Of a stretch of 64,000 bases of DNA, positions 8,010 to 16,122 are shown one piece after another. Origin of the DNA: SIG455 sp045589495 (GTDB lineage Bacteria > Bacillota > Clostridia > UMGS1810). A model generated the notes under the pieces. It did no database searches. It was not told where the DNA came from and saw only the letters and a list, made by a program, of their open reading frames with translations. A program made the translations under genes and the position numbers. The stretch spans positions 1 to 64,000 of the forward strand of contig JAZNPF010000041.1 in NCBI GenBank assembly GCA_045589495.1, written 5' to 3'. How positions within the stretch are numbered: position 1 is the stretch's first letter; each line of letters begins with the position of its first letter.

Positions 8010-8880
8010 AATTATCGCTTTTACTTAACATAAATACTGCACCGAGAATTAAAACAATACCTGTCAAAGAAATAAAAGTAATCGGCTCGCTGAATATCAT
8101 TACACCGTAAACAGTTGCAGCCATAGGCTCTATTATACCAAGCGACGCCGCTGTTCCTACCGGCAGATGTTTAAGCGATATTGTATAAAAAATATACGGG
8201 AGCACACAAGTACAAATTCCAAGTGCTGTTGAAAGAATTATTATAAGCAATGGATTGGATGGTATATATGTAATGATTTCCGCCGGATTACTTACAAAAA
8301 ACGCACAGATGGAAGCAAATAAAAAGCAATAAAACGTTGCTTTGAACGGATGCGATTTTCTGCGCATCTGCAATTTTGTAAAAATATTATATGCACTATA
8401 TGATATACCTGACAACAATCCTAATCCAATACCCAACAAATTGAATTTAAGTCCCCCTATTATACCTGATACCAAACCGCAGCCTATTATCATACATACA
8501 AGTGCCAATGCTTTTAAACGTGTAAATTTTTCTCCGAAAAACATTACTGAAAATATCATAACAAATATGGGAGCCGTATACATAAGCATTACTGCAGTTG
8601 AAATTGACGTCAGCTGCATAGAAGAAAAATATGATGCTGCAGTTCCAAAAAGACAAATACCGCTGCACGCAAACAATACAAGTTCTTTCCAATTACAACA
8701 AAAAAGCGTTCTGTCTTTAATTGCAATATATAAAAGAACCGTCAAAAACGAAACAAACACTCTTAAAAATGTCATCTGTAAAGATGTAAATCCATACAGC
8801 GCAAGTATATTTACAAATATGCCAGATGTCCCCCATAAAAGCCCGGCAAGTATAATATATATAAACGATTTTGTTTTCAT
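8008..8880 (-). CDS. EamA (DMT superfamily) transporter
   Basis: 290 residues with ten predicted hydrophobic helices in two EamA repeats. The first begins ILAGLLWGTSGIFVN and contains FLRVFVS; the second begins LGIGLGLLSGISYSAYNIFTK. It ends with the typical LGIIEPMAATVYGVMIFSEP and LTGIVLILGAVF. Members export or exchange small metabolites such as amino acids; the substrate cannot be told from sequence. It is convergent with the yitT-like gene and unrelated in function to its neighbours. Confidence 0.9.
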   Translation of the reverse strand: MKTKSFIYIILAGLLWGTSGIFVNILALYGFTSLQMTFLRVFVSFLTVLLYIAIKDRTLFCCNWKELVLFACSGICLFGTAASYFSSMQLTSISTAVMLMYTAPIFVMIFSVMFFGEKFTRLKALALVCMIIGCGLVSGIIGGLKFNLLGIGLGLLSGISYSAYNIFTKLQMRRKSHPFKATFYCFLFASICAFFVSNPAEIITYIPSNPLLIIILSTALGICTCVLPYIFYTISLKHLPVGTAASLGIIEPMAATVYGVMIFSEPITFISLTGIVLILGAVFMLSKSDN

Positions 8881-8902
8881 AAAAACTGTCCCCTGAACAT
8901 AG

Positions 8903-8937
8903 TAAAAAATCCGAATGTGTTGTCACATCCGGATTTT
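8903..8937 (-). terminator. Intrinsic terminator after jag
   Basis: AAAAATCCG.ATGTG / CACAT.CGGATTTTT hairpin in the gap between the jag stop and the EamA start, ending in a T-tract on the minus strand. It closes the rpmH-rnpA-yidD-yidC-jag operon. Confidence 0.88.
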
Positions 8938-8944
8938 TAATATC

Positions 8945-9670
8945 TTATTTTTTAAGTGCAACAACAACTTTTCTGTGAATTCCTTGACCAATTGAATAAG
9001 TAGTAACTTTATCATTATCCTGAAGTGTTGCATGAATAATGCGGCGTTCATAAGCACTCATAGGTTCAAAAGTGAAGTTTTTACGTGATTTTATAACATT
9101 GTTTGCTACTTTATTACTCAATGCCTTCAATGCCTCTACACGTTTTTCACGATAGTTTTCGCTATCAAGATAAACTTTTGGTGCTTTAGGTGATTTTCTT
9201 GCAAGGGCAAGTGACGCAAGATGCTGAAGAGATGTAATTGTTTCTCCACGTTTACCTATAACAAGACCGGTGTTATTACCGGTGATATCAACACAGATTG
9301 CATCGCCTTCTTCAAAAGTTTCAACTTTACCTTCTGCATTAACATCAATACCGGCAAGTTTGAACACTCCGTTTAAAAAGTCAACAACTGTATCAACGTC
9401 ACCTTCCTGGCAAACTGTTTCTTTTTTAACTTCTTTCTTTTCAGGTTTTGCTTTTACTTCTTTAATATCTTCAATTGCACTTTCTTCGGTTTCATCATCA
9501 GCGGCAAGTGTAACTTTTACTTTTGCAAGTTTACTTCCAAGACCAAACAAACCTTTTGAAGGTGCTTCCAAAATTTCTATTTTAACATCATCTATATCGG
9601 CGTTTAACTGCTCCAATGCGGCTTTTATTGCCAGATCAACAGTTTTACCGGTTGCTTCTACAAAATTCAT
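8945..9670 (-). CDS. jag: RNA-binding protein Jag/KhpB (Jag_N, KH and R3H domains)
   Basis: 241 residues. The N-terminal Jag_N domain (residues 1-50) contains IEILEAPSKGLFGLGSK. A Lys/Glu-rich linker follows, then a type II KH domain with the GxxG loop in VIGKRGETITSLQHLASLA, then a C-terminal R3H domain (MSAYERRIIHATLQ). KhpB pairs with KhpA, which is also in this window at 15323. The pair binds many RNAs and affects cell division and envelope genes. It lies downstream of yidC as in most Firmicutes. Confidence 0.95.
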   Translation of the reverse strand: MNFVEATGKTVDLAIKAALEQLNADIDDVKIEILEAPSKGLFGLGSKLAKVKVTLAADDETEESAIEDIKEVKAKPEKKEVKKETVCQEGDVDTVVDFLNGVFKLAGIDVNAEGKVETFEEGDAICVDITGNNTGLVIGKRGETITSLQHLASLALARKSPKAPKVYLDSENYREKRVEALKALSNKVANNVIKSRKNFTFEPMSAYERRIIHATLQDNDKVTTYSIGQGIHRKVVVALKK

Positions 9671-9676
9671 TATAAA

Positions 9677-10570
9677 TCAGCCTCTCTTTCTTCTTTTTTT
9701 CTTTTCGGCTTCAGCCAATGCCTTTTTCTCTTCCAAAACAACAAATTCAGCCTTGAGTTTTTTTGAATAATAACCGTTCAAAAGAAGAGTCTGTCCGATA
9801 GAAACTACGTTACTTATAATCCAGTACAGACCAAGTGCTGCCGGGAACGAAAATGCAATCCAGGTTGTCATAAGCGGCATCACGTATGTCATTGTTTTCA
9901 TTGTGCTTTCAGAACTGTTAGCAGGTTTCTGCTCGGGATTGAGAACACGTTGAGGCTTTACTTCTTCTTCCTTTTTCTTATCATTACCATTTATCCATGT
10001 AGTGATTTTGCTTGTAAGGAATGTTGTAATACCTGCAAAAAGTGGTATAAGCCACAGCCAGTCAATATGAGCAAAACTCGGGGTTACAGACAAATCAAGA
10101 CCAAGAAAATCAAAATTTACAAGATCTTTTGCTTTCGCAATAGCAATTTCCACCTGCGGTGACTTTGCAAGACTAAGTTCTGACATAAGAGCAGCCACCA
10201 TATCTTCACCGTAATGAAGCATATAGGTAAGCGGCTGATAAATTACTCTGTAAAGACCAAACAAAATCGGCAACTGTATAAGCATTGGCAAACATCCGCC
10301 CATTGGCGAAATGTTATATTCCTTATACAACTTCATTGTTTCTTCTGACTGTTTCTGCTTATCATTTTCATACTTCTTCTGAATTTCCATAAGTTTTGGC
10401 TGAACAAGTTGCATTTTTGTCATGGATTTCTGCTGTTTAAGACCTAAAGGCAAAAGAATCAACTTAACTGCCAGCGTAAAAATTATAAGTGACCACCCGT
10501 AGTTTGAAACAAAACTGTAGATAAAACCTAAAATATATCCCAACGGATGTGTAATGAGTGTTCGGAACAT
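9677..10570 (-). CDS. yidC: Membrane protein insertase YidC/Oxa1
   Basis: 297 residues with about five hydrophobic segments and the conserved core NYGWSLIIFTLAVKLILLPL, QPKLMEIQKKYENDKQK and SPMGGCLPMLIQLPILFGLY. A cytoplasmic basic tail ends KKKRRKRG. It inserts and folds membrane proteins with or without SecYEG. There is no lipobox at the N-terminus, so this is the non-lipoprotein form. It is in the usual rnpA-yidD-yidC-jag operon. Confidence 0.96.
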   Translation of the reverse strand: MFRTLITHPLGYILGFIYSFVSNYGWSLIIFTLAVKLILLPLGLKQQKSMTKMQLVQPKLMEIQKKYENDKQKQSEETMKLYKEYNISPMGGCLPMLIQLPILFGLYRVIYQPLTYMLHYGEDMVAALMSELSLAKSPQVEIAIAKAKDLVNFDFLGLDLSVTPSFAHIDWLWLIPLFAGITTFLTSKITTWINGNDKKKEEEVKPQRVLNPEQKPANSSESTMKTMTYVMPLMTTWIAFSFPAALGLYWIISNVVSIGQTLLLNGYYSKKLKAEFVVLEEKKALAEAEKKKRRKRG

Positions 10571-10585
10571 CTACTCAAATCCTCC

Positions 10586-10807
10586 TTAATTTAACGGATC
10601 GTATCCGCTGCCACCAAACGGATGGCAACGCAGTATCCTGCAAAATGCAAGACACACTCCCTTGATAGCACCGTATTTTTCGATTGCCTGTATAGCATAC
10701 TCTGAACAGGTTGGTATATATCTGCAACACGATTTTTTATAAGGCGATATTGCCCGCTGATAAAAACGTACTGCGCCGATTAAAAATCTTTTTAAAAAAT
10801 TACGCAT
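10586..10807 (-). CDS. yidD: Membrane protein insertion efficiency factor YidD
   Basis: 73 residues with the full YidD signature: FYQRAISPYKKSCCRYIPTC, SEYAIQAIEKYG, then RILRCHPFGGSGYDP. It is a small membrane-associated protein that assists YidC-dependent insertion. It is located between rnpA and yidC with short gaps, as in most bacteria. Confidence 0.96.
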   Translation of the reverse strand: MRNFLKRFLIGAVRFYQRAISPYKKSCCRYIPTCSEYAIQAIEKYGAIKGVCLAFCRILRCHPFGGSGYDPLN

Positions 10808-10813
10808 ACCCGT

Positions 10814-11161
10814 TCACCTATTGTCGATAGTCTTTTCAATTAGTCCTGTTTCTTCTGCGGCAAACATCATTGCGCCGCATAATTTTTCAAAAGGAGCATT
10901 ACATATACGCTCCCTTGCCACTATAACGATATTGTGGCACGAATCAATATCGGAAAAGCATTTCCGGTATGCTTCACGTATTAAACGTTTGGCATAGTTT
11001 CTGTCGTGAGCCTTGCCGATTGCCTTTGAAACGGTTATTCCGAGTTTGGTGATATCCGTTTTGTTTTTTACGGTATACATAACAAAATACGGTGTGACAC
11101 ACTTTTTACCTTTTCTATATGCATAAACAAACTCACGATTTTCTTTTATGGTGTTTTTCAA
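10814..11161 (-). CDS. rnpA: Ribonuclease P protein component
   Basis: 115 residues from a TTG start reading M-KNTIKENREF. That start has a GGGGTGG ribosome-binding site 8 nt upstream and matches the family N-terminus. Longer readings run into the hairpin upstream and lack a ribosome-binding site. The RNA-binding motif appears as AHDRNYAKRLIREAYRK, and KLGITVSKAIGKA precedes it. RnpA is the protein subunit of RNase P, which matures tRNA 5' ends. A rare start codon may help keep its level below that of ribosomal protein L34. Confidence 0.92.
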   Translation of the reverse strand: MKNTIKENREFVYAYRKGKKCVTPYFVMYTVKNKTDITKLGITVSKAIGKAHDRNYAKRLIREAYRKCFSDIDSCHNIVIVARERICNAPFEKLCGAMMFAAEETGLIEKTIDNR

Positions 11162-11202
11162 ATCAAATTCCACCCCATAGCAACTCAAACATAAATATGC
11201 GA

Positions 11203-11234
11203 AAAAGACCACATCATTTAAGGTGTGGCCTTTT
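11203..11234 (-). terminator. Attenuator-like hairpin between rpmH and rnpA
   Basis: Arms AAAAGGCCACA and TGTGGTCTTTT (minus-strand sense, one G-U pair) are followed by a five-T run. It sits directly between the rpmH stop and the rnpA start, so it could reduce transcription into rnpA-yidD-yidC-jag relative to rpmH. Confidence 0.7.
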
Positions 11235-11248
11235 GAGTAGACTATAAA

Positions 11249-11383
11249 TTATGCAGACAATACTTTTCTGCCCTTTAATCTTCTCCTTGCTAATACCTTT
11301 CTGCCGTTAGCAGTGCTCATTCTGCTTCTGAAACCATGTACCTTTTTTCTGTGACGTACATTAGGCTGATATGTTCTTTTCAT
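11249..11383 (-). CDS. rpmH: Large ribosomal subunit protein bL34
   Basis: 44 residues, MKRTYQPNVRHRKKVHGFRS through to LKGRKVLSA, an essentially canonical L34. The ATG is preceded by GGAGGGGG. A longer open frame upstream is leader sequence between the promoter and this start. It is the first gene of the rnpA-yidD-yidC-jag operon. Confidence 0.98.
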   Translation of the reverse strand: MKRTYQPNVRHRKKVHGFRSRMSTANGRKVLARRRLKGRKVLSA

Positions 11384-11465
11384 TAGGTTACACCCCCTCC
11401 AAAAAACTACGATGTGCTGTATAAGGCGAGCACAAACGCCGTATGCCATCATAAAATCCTTAACT

Positions 11466-11494
11466 ATTATACAACAACACTTCCCCTTTGTCAA
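11466..11494 (-). promoter_or_regulatory. Strong sigma-A promoter of rpmH operon
   Basis: Perfect TTGACA (11489-11494), a 17-bp spacer, then perfect TATAAT (11466-11471) on the minus strand. It is followed by a leader of roughly 75 nt before rpmH. Confidence 0.95.
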
Positions 11495-11613
11495 CAGTTT
11501 TTTATCCAAATTTACACATTAAATTTTGACGCACAAAAAATTATCCCGCCATCTTTTTACGACAAATTTAACTTATGCGTTTTATTATAATTATCTTGCA
11601 AGGAGGCTTGAGT

Positions 11614-12504
11614 ATGACGGTTTACATTGATGTTCTGTTTACTGTTAATATGATCATAAATTATCTTTTGCTTATGGCAACCTCGAAAATCACCAGACAA
11701 AGCACATCTTTTCTGCGTATTTTATCAGGATCATTTGCAGGTGCCGTATATGCTGCGTGTATGTTTTTCCCACAAATAGAAGCACTTTATACCGTGGCAT
11801 CAAAAATTGCTGTTTCATTTATATTGGTTGCAATAAGTTTCAATATAAAAAAAGTAAAAACTTTTTTCAAAACAGTTTTTGTGTTTTACATAACATCATT
11901 TATATTCGGCGGAATATCATTGGGGATTTTCTATTTTACAGGTGCCGGAAGCGGTACAGTTATAAGTAACGGAATCTTTTATTATAATCTTTCTTTAAGA
12001 TTGCTTATCATTTCTTCCACGCTTGCATACATTATTATCCGAACTCTATGGAAAGTCTGCAAATCTGACAGAATGCGTGACTTTAAAAAAATTGAAATTC
12101 TTATGTCCGGAAAAGCAGTATCATTGAATGCATTGGTCGATACTGGTAATATGTTAAGCGACCCTCTTACTCAAACACCGGTTGTTGTTGCAGAATTTGA
12201 ACGCATTAAAAATATTCTGCCTCAAAAATTCAATGAAGTATATAGTGAATTTAAACATTCACCTGAATCTATAATGCTAGATGAAAACATCGGTGAAATA
12301 GCACAAAGGCTACGCATTATCCCCTTTTCATCACTCGGAGCAACAGAAAGTATGCTTCTGGGATTTAAGCCCGATGCAGTAAAAATAGATAAGCAATTGA
12401 GAGAAGATATCATAATCGGTATATACGCGAATCATCTTTCAAGCAATAATACCTACGAGGCGTTGCTAAATCCTGAAATTATAAGCGGAGGAATATTACA
12501 ATGA
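11614..12504 (+). CDS. spoIIGA: Sigma-E processing peptidase SpoIIGA
   Basis: 296 residues from the ATG behind AAGGAGG. About five N-terminal membrane helices fill residues 1-145. A cytoplasmic aspartic-protease domain follows with the catalytic motif LVDTGNMLSDPLT (Asp176) and the later IIPFSSLG. After signalling from the forespore, SpoIIGA removes the pro-peptide of sigma-E in the mother cell. It overlaps sigE by 4 bp. The start is chosen for its ribosome-binding site and because the mature N-terminus VYIDVLFTVNMIINYLLL is conserved. Confidence 0.95.
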   Translation: MTVYIDVLFTVNMIINYLLLMATSKITRQSTSFLRILSGSFAGAVYAACMFFPQIEALYTVASKIAVSFILVAISFNIKKVKTFFKTVFVFYITSFIFGGISLGIFYFTGAGSGTVISNGIFYYNLSLRLLIISSTLAYIIIRTLWKVCKSDRMRDFKKIEILMSGKAVSLNALVDTGNMLSDPLTQTPVVVAEFERIKNILPQKFNEVYSEFKHSPESIMLDENIGEIAQRLRIIPFSSLGATESMLLGFKPDAVKIDKQLREDIIIGIYANHLSSNNTYEALLNPEIISGGILQ

Positions 12505-13205
12505 ATTTATTAAAAAAACTTTGTTTTTACATAATATCTTTATTCAAAGGTGCAAAAGAAGTTCACTATATTGGCGGACCTGCTGCTTTACCTCCTCCGC
12601 TTTCACGGGAGGAAGAAGAAAAATATCTCATTATGCTTGAAACAGAACCTCAAACCGCAAAATCCGTACTTATAGAACACAATCTTCGTCTGGTGGTTTA
12701 TATTGCAAAAAAATTTGAAAACACCGGTATTTGCGTGGAAGATTTGATATCTATCGGCACAATCGGACTTATAAAGGCAATAAACACTTTCAATCCGTCT
12801 AAAAAAATCAAACTTGCCACTTATGCGTCACGTTGTGTAGAAAACGAAATACTTATGTATCTCCGAAAAAACAGTCACAGACGTACAGAAATATCTATTG
12901 ACGAACCACTTAATGTTGACTGGGACGGAAACGAACTTTTACTTTCTGATATATTGGGAACGGACGGTGATATTATATATCAAAGTATAGAAAATGATGT
13001 TGACAAGCAATTACTATCTATTGCTATGGAAAAACTGTCTTCAAGAGAACGCAATATTATGGAAATGAGGTTCGGAATCAAAACCGGTATACAAAAAACT
13101 CAAAAGGAAGTTGCGGATTTGCTTGGAATATCACAATCATACATATCAAGACTTGAAAAAAAGATAATCGGCAGGCTCAAAAGAGATATATCAAAACTGA
13201 TTTGA
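12501..13205 (+). CDS. sigE: Sporulation sigma factor sigma-E (pro-sigma-E)
   Basis: 234 residues. The membrane-associated pro-sequence includes the processing region EVHYIGGPAALPPPL near residues 20-34. Region 2 follows (HNLRLVVYIAKKFENTGICVEDLISIGTIGL, about 63-93), and region 4 ends in a helix-turn-helix KEVADLLGISQSYISRLEKK. It directs the early mother-cell sporulation programme. It is coupled to spoIIGA by a 4-bp overlap. The usual next gene, sigG, is absent: a terminator and an ffh operon follow. Confidence 0.96.
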   Translation: MNLLKKLCFYIISLFKGAKEVHYIGGPAALPPPLSREEEEKYLIMLETEPQTAKSVLIEHNLRLVVYIAKKFENTGICVEDLISIGTIGLIKAINTFNPSKKIKLATYASRCVENEILMYLRKNSHRRTEISIDEPLNVDWDGNELLLSDILGTDGDIIYQSIENDVDKQLLSIAMEKLSSRERNIMEMRFGIKTGIQKTQKEVADLLGISQSYISRLEKKIIGRLKRDISKLI

Positions 13206-13238
13206 AGAGTAAAGTTCAAACACTTTGCTCTTTTTTTA
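13205..13238 (+). terminator. Intrinsic terminator after sigE
   Basis: Stem AAGAG.AAAGT / ACTTT.CTCTT with a 6-nt loop, followed by a run of T. It begins at the sigE stop codon. Confidence 0.88.
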
Positions 13239-13247
13239 ATAAAATGC

Positions 13248-13276
13248 TTGACAAATGCATATTATAGTGATATACT
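13248..13276 (+). promoter_or_regulatory. Sigma-A promoter of ylxM-ffh
   Basis: TTGACA (13248-13253), a 17-bp spacer, then TATACT (13271-13276), lying 36 bp before the ylxM start. Confidence 0.9.
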
Positions 13277-13312
13277 TGTCAAGTAATTTGCTTTACAGTG
13301 TTTGGTGATACT

Positions 13313-13642
13313 ATGAAAAATCTTAATTTTGTATACTTACTTGACTTCTACGGCGGTATATTGAACGAACGTCAGAGAGAAGTTTTAACTCTGTATTATG
13401 ATGATGACCTTTCGCTTGCTGAAATTGCCGAAATCACCAATATCAGCAGACAGGGTGTGCACGACCTTATAAAGCGCGGAGAGGTTAAATTAACCGATGC
13501 CGAAAACGCACTCGGACTTACAGAAAGATTTGAAAACATTAAAGAAACAGTATACCAAATTGAAAAAGCAATAGACACTTCTGACTGTAACAACAAAAGT
13601 GAACTTTCTTTATTGATAGAACAACTTAAAAATCAAGTCTAA
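13313..13642 (+). CDS. ylxM: SRP-associated helix-turn-helix protein YlxM (UPF0122)
   Basis: 109 residues, with LLDFYGGILNERQREVLTLYY at the N-terminus and the helix-turn-helix SLAEIAEITNISRQGVHDLIKR. The ATG with an upstream GGTGAT is preferred over a GTG five codons earlier. YlxM is encoded next to ffh throughout Firmicutes and is thought to bind the signal recognition particle and modulate its GTPase. It is the first gene of the ylxM-ffh-rpsP-khpA transcription unit. Confidence 0.94.
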   Translation: MKNLNFVYLLDFYGGILNERQREVLTLYYDDDLSLAEIAEITNISRQGVHDLIKRGEVKLTDAENALGLTERFENIKETVYQIEKAIDTSDCNNKSELSLLIEQLKNQV

Positions 13643-13655
13643 AGGAGGCGTAATC

Positions 13656-15005
13656 ATGGCATTTGAAAGCATTTCGGATAAATTGCAGGACGTTTTCAAA
13701 AAACTGCGCGGCAAAGGTAAAATCAGCGAAGCCGACTTGAAAGTTGCCATGAGAGAAGTTAAACTTGCTCTTTTAGAAGCGGACGTAAACTTTAAAGTTG
13801 TTAAGGATTTTATTTCAAAAGTTTCTGAAAAAGCAATGGGCGAAGCAGTTCTTGAAAGTCTTACTCCCGCCCAACAGGTTATTAAAATAGTCAATGAAGA
13901 ACTCACTGCTCTTATGGGCAGCGAAGTTTCCAAAATACAATATGCATCCAAACCGCCAACGGTTATTATGATGGCAGGTCTTCAGGGTGCCGGTAAAACA
14001 ACAACTTGTGCAAAAATCGGAAGGGTTTTGAAAAAAGACGGTAAACGTCCCCTTCTCGTTGCTGCTGACATTTACAGACCGGCGGCAAGACAGCAATTGA
14101 AAGTTGTCGGTAGTCAGGTGGAAATTCCCGTTTTTTCCATTGATGATTGCAACAATGCTGTAGAAATAGCGGAAAAAGCAATTGAACACGCAAAATTAAA
14201 CGGCAACGATGTTGTTATAATTGATACTGCCGGACGTCTTCATATTGATGACGAACTTATGGCGGAACTTGAAAATATCAAATCAAGTGTAAACCCAGCC
14301 GAAATACTACTTGTAATTGATGCTATGACAGGTCAGGACGCAGTAAACGTTGCTTCTTCATTTGATGAAAGATTATCCATAACCGGTACAGTTTTAACCA
14401 AAATGGATGGTGACACCAGAGGCGGTGCAGCATTAAGCGTAAAAGCAGTTACCGGCAAACCGATAAAATTTGCAGGTCAGGGCGAAAAACTTACCGACCT
14501 TGACTACTTCTACCCCGACAGAATGGCATCACGCATACTCGGTATGGGCGATGTGCTTACCTTAATAGACAAGGCTCAGCAGGCTTTTGACGAAAAGAAA
14601 GCCGCTGAACTTGAAAAGAAAATCAGAGAACAGACTTTTACTTTAGACGATTATCTGGAACAACTTCAGCAAATGAAAAATATGGGTTCTTTAACAGACC
14701 TGTTAGGTATGATTCCGGGAATGAATCAAAAGGCGTTAAGCGGTGTAAACATTGACGAACGCAAACTGTTTCAGATAGAAGCAATCATTACTTCTATGAC
14801 AAAAGCAGAACGCATCAATCCAGATATCATAAATTCATCACGCAAAAAGCGTATTGCAGACGGCAGCGGAACAAAAGTTCAGGACGTCAACATACTTCTT
14901 AAACAGTTTGATCAAATGCGCAAAATGATGAAACAGTTCTCCAACCCCAAAGCCATGAAACGTCAGATGCGCGGTCTTGGTCCAATGGGCGGATTCTTCA
15001 GGTAA
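13656..15005 (+). CDS. ffh: Signal recognition particle protein Ffh (SRP54)
   Basis: 449 residues: N domain, then the G domain with the P-loop GLQGAGKTT (108-116), VIIDTAGRLH and TKMDGDTRGGAALS. A Met-rich M domain (from about 330) ends KRQMRGLGPMGGFFR. It is the GTPase that binds 4.5S RNA and signal sequences and delivers nascent chains to FtsY and SecYEG. AAAGGAGG precedes the start. No 4.5S RNA gene was recognised in the window. Confidence 0.98.
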   Translation: MAFESISDKLQDVFKKLRGKGKISEADLKVAMREVKLALLEADVNFKVVKDFISKVSEKAMGEAVLESLTPAQQVIKIVNEELTALMGSEVSKIQYASKPPTVIMMAGLQGAGKTTTCAKIGRVLKKDGKRPLLVAADIYRPAARQQLKVVGSQVEIPVFSIDDCNNAVEIAEKAIEHAKLNGNDVVIIDTAGRLHIDDELMAELENIKSSVNPAEILLVIDAMTGQDAVNVASSFDERLSITGTVLTKMDGDTRGGAALSVKAVTGKPIKFAGQGEKLTDLDYFYPDRMASRILGMGDVLTLIDKAQQAFDEKKAAELEKKIREQTFTLDDYLEQLQQMKNMGSLTDLLGMIPGMNQKALSGVNIDERKLFQIEAIITSMTKAERINPDIINSSRKKRIADGSGTKVQDVNILLKQFDQMRKMMKQFSNPKAMKRQMRGLGPMGGFFR

Positions 15006-15057
15006 CAATTAAATGTTATATATGTTGTATGTAATTACTTTAAGGAGGTGAATACAA

Positions 15058-15300
15058 ATGGTAAAAATCAGATTAAAAAGAATGGGTGCTAAAAAATCAC
15101 CTTTTTACAGAGTTGTTGTTGCTGATTCAAGATACCCCAGAGATGGTAGATTCATCGAGGAAATCGGTACTTATAACCCCTTGACAGATCCCGCTACAAT
15201 CAATATCGATGCTGAAAAAGCAAACAAATGGCTCGGCAACGGTGCACAGCCCACCGACACAGTAAGAGCACTTCTGAAAAAAAGCGGCGTATTACAATAA
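15058..15300 (+). CDS. rpsP: Small ribosomal subunit protein bS16
   Basis: 80 residues with the canonical N-terminus VKIRLKRMGAKKSPFYRVVV, then DSRYPRDGRFIEEIGTYNP. AAGGAGGTG precedes the start. The ffh-rpsP-khpA-rimM-trmD order is the conserved Firmicute arrangement. Confidence 0.98.
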   Translation: MVKIRLKRMGAKKSPFYRVVVADSRYPRDGRFIEEIGTYNPLTDPATINIDAEKANKWLGNGAQPTDTVRALLKKSGVLQ

Positions 15301-15322
15301 TTGAGCAAAGGAGTAATTCAAT

Positions 15323-15550
15323 ATGAAAGAATTGCTTGAATTCATTGCCAAAGCGCTTGTTGAAAACCCTGATGATGTCAGAGTTGAACAGAAAGGTTCT
15401 GAAAATGCTATCGTTTTAGAATTACATGTTCACGAAAACGATATGGGTAAAGTTATCGGCAAGCAAGGCAGAATTGCAAAATCTATTCGTTCTGTTATGA
15501 AAGCTGCTGCAAGTAAGAACAACGTAAAGGTTTCTGTTGATATAGTCTGA
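15323..15550 (+). CDS. khpA: KH-domain RNA-binding protein KhpA
   Basis: 75 residues forming a single KH domain with the GxxG loop in GKVIGKQGRIAKSIRSVMKA. It is the partner of KhpB/Jag, encoded at 8945-9670. It lies in the conserved rpsP-khpA-rimM context and has an AAAGGAG ribosome-binding site. The heterodimer is a global RNA binder. Confidence 0.95.
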   Translation: MKELLEFIAKALVENPDDVRVEQKGSENAIVLELHVHENDMGKVIGKQGRIAKSIRSVMKAAASKNNVKVSVDIV

Positions 15551-15559
15551 AAAAGACTT

Positions 15560-15598
15560 CTAATATAGCACAGCATTCAGTTTGCTGTGCTATATTAG
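15560..15598 (+). other. Perfect 16-bp hairpin without a T-tract (khpA-rimM gap)
   Basis: Arms 15560-15575 and 15583-15598 are perfect inverted repeats around a 7-nt loop. The sequence after the stem (GTTAAACAG) is not U-rich, so a standard intrinsic terminator is unlikely. An RNase III site, a stability element or a regulated attenuator fits better. Confidence 0.65.
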
Positions 15599-15627
15599 GT
15601 TAAACAGAATAATTATGGTGATTGAAT

Positions 15628-16122
15628 ATGAATAATAATCTACTTGAAATAGGTAAAGTTGTAAATACACATGCACTTCGCGGTGCGGTTAAAATGATTG
15701 TATGGGCAGATTCAACTGACGTCATCGGCACTTTAAAACGCCTTTACGACAATGACGGAAACTGTTACGAAATCAAATCCGTTTCGTATCAGAAAGATAA
15801 CGCTATAGTAAAATTTAAAGATATCGACTCTATCGAGCAGGCTGAAAAATTAAAGGGCAAAATTTTACTTGTCAGCCGTGATGAATTTGAACTTCCCGAA
15901 GGCGTATATTTTATTGCCGACCTTATTGGCTTATCTGTATATGAAGGTGACACTCTATACGGAAAAATAGACAACGTATTCCCCGCCGGCGGTTGCGATG
16001 TCTACTCTATCAAAGGCGAAAAGGAAATTCTTTTCCCCGCACTTAAGGAAAACATATTGCAGGTTGATCTTGAAAACAAAGTAATTAAAGTTAAATTTCC
16101 GGAAGGATTACTTGATTTATGA
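15628..16122 (+). CDS. rimM: Ribosome maturation factor RimM
   Basis: 164 residues from the ATG of MNNNLLEIGKVVNTHALRGAVK; a TTG two codons earlier is less likely. The N-terminal RimM domain carries GKVVNTHALRGAVKM. The C-terminal PRC barrel carries VYFIADLIGLSVYEG and EILFPALKENILQVD. It assists 30S head assembly around S19. The stop overlaps the trmD start by 4 bp. Confidence 0.95.
   Translation: MNNNLLEIGKVVNTHALRGAVKMIVWADSTDVIGTLKRLYDNDGNCYEIKSVSYQKDNAIVKFKDIDSIEQAEKLKGKILLVSRDEFELPEGVYFIADLIGLSVYEGDTLYGKIDNVFPAGGCDVYSIKGEKEILFPALKENILQVDLENKVIKVKFPEGLLDL

Noticed and set aside
9270..9770. 166-codon plus-strand frame opposite jag/yidC
   Set aside because: Antisense of the Glu/Lys-rich linker gives a Ser/Phe/Thr-rich frame; no family resemblance and no start signal.
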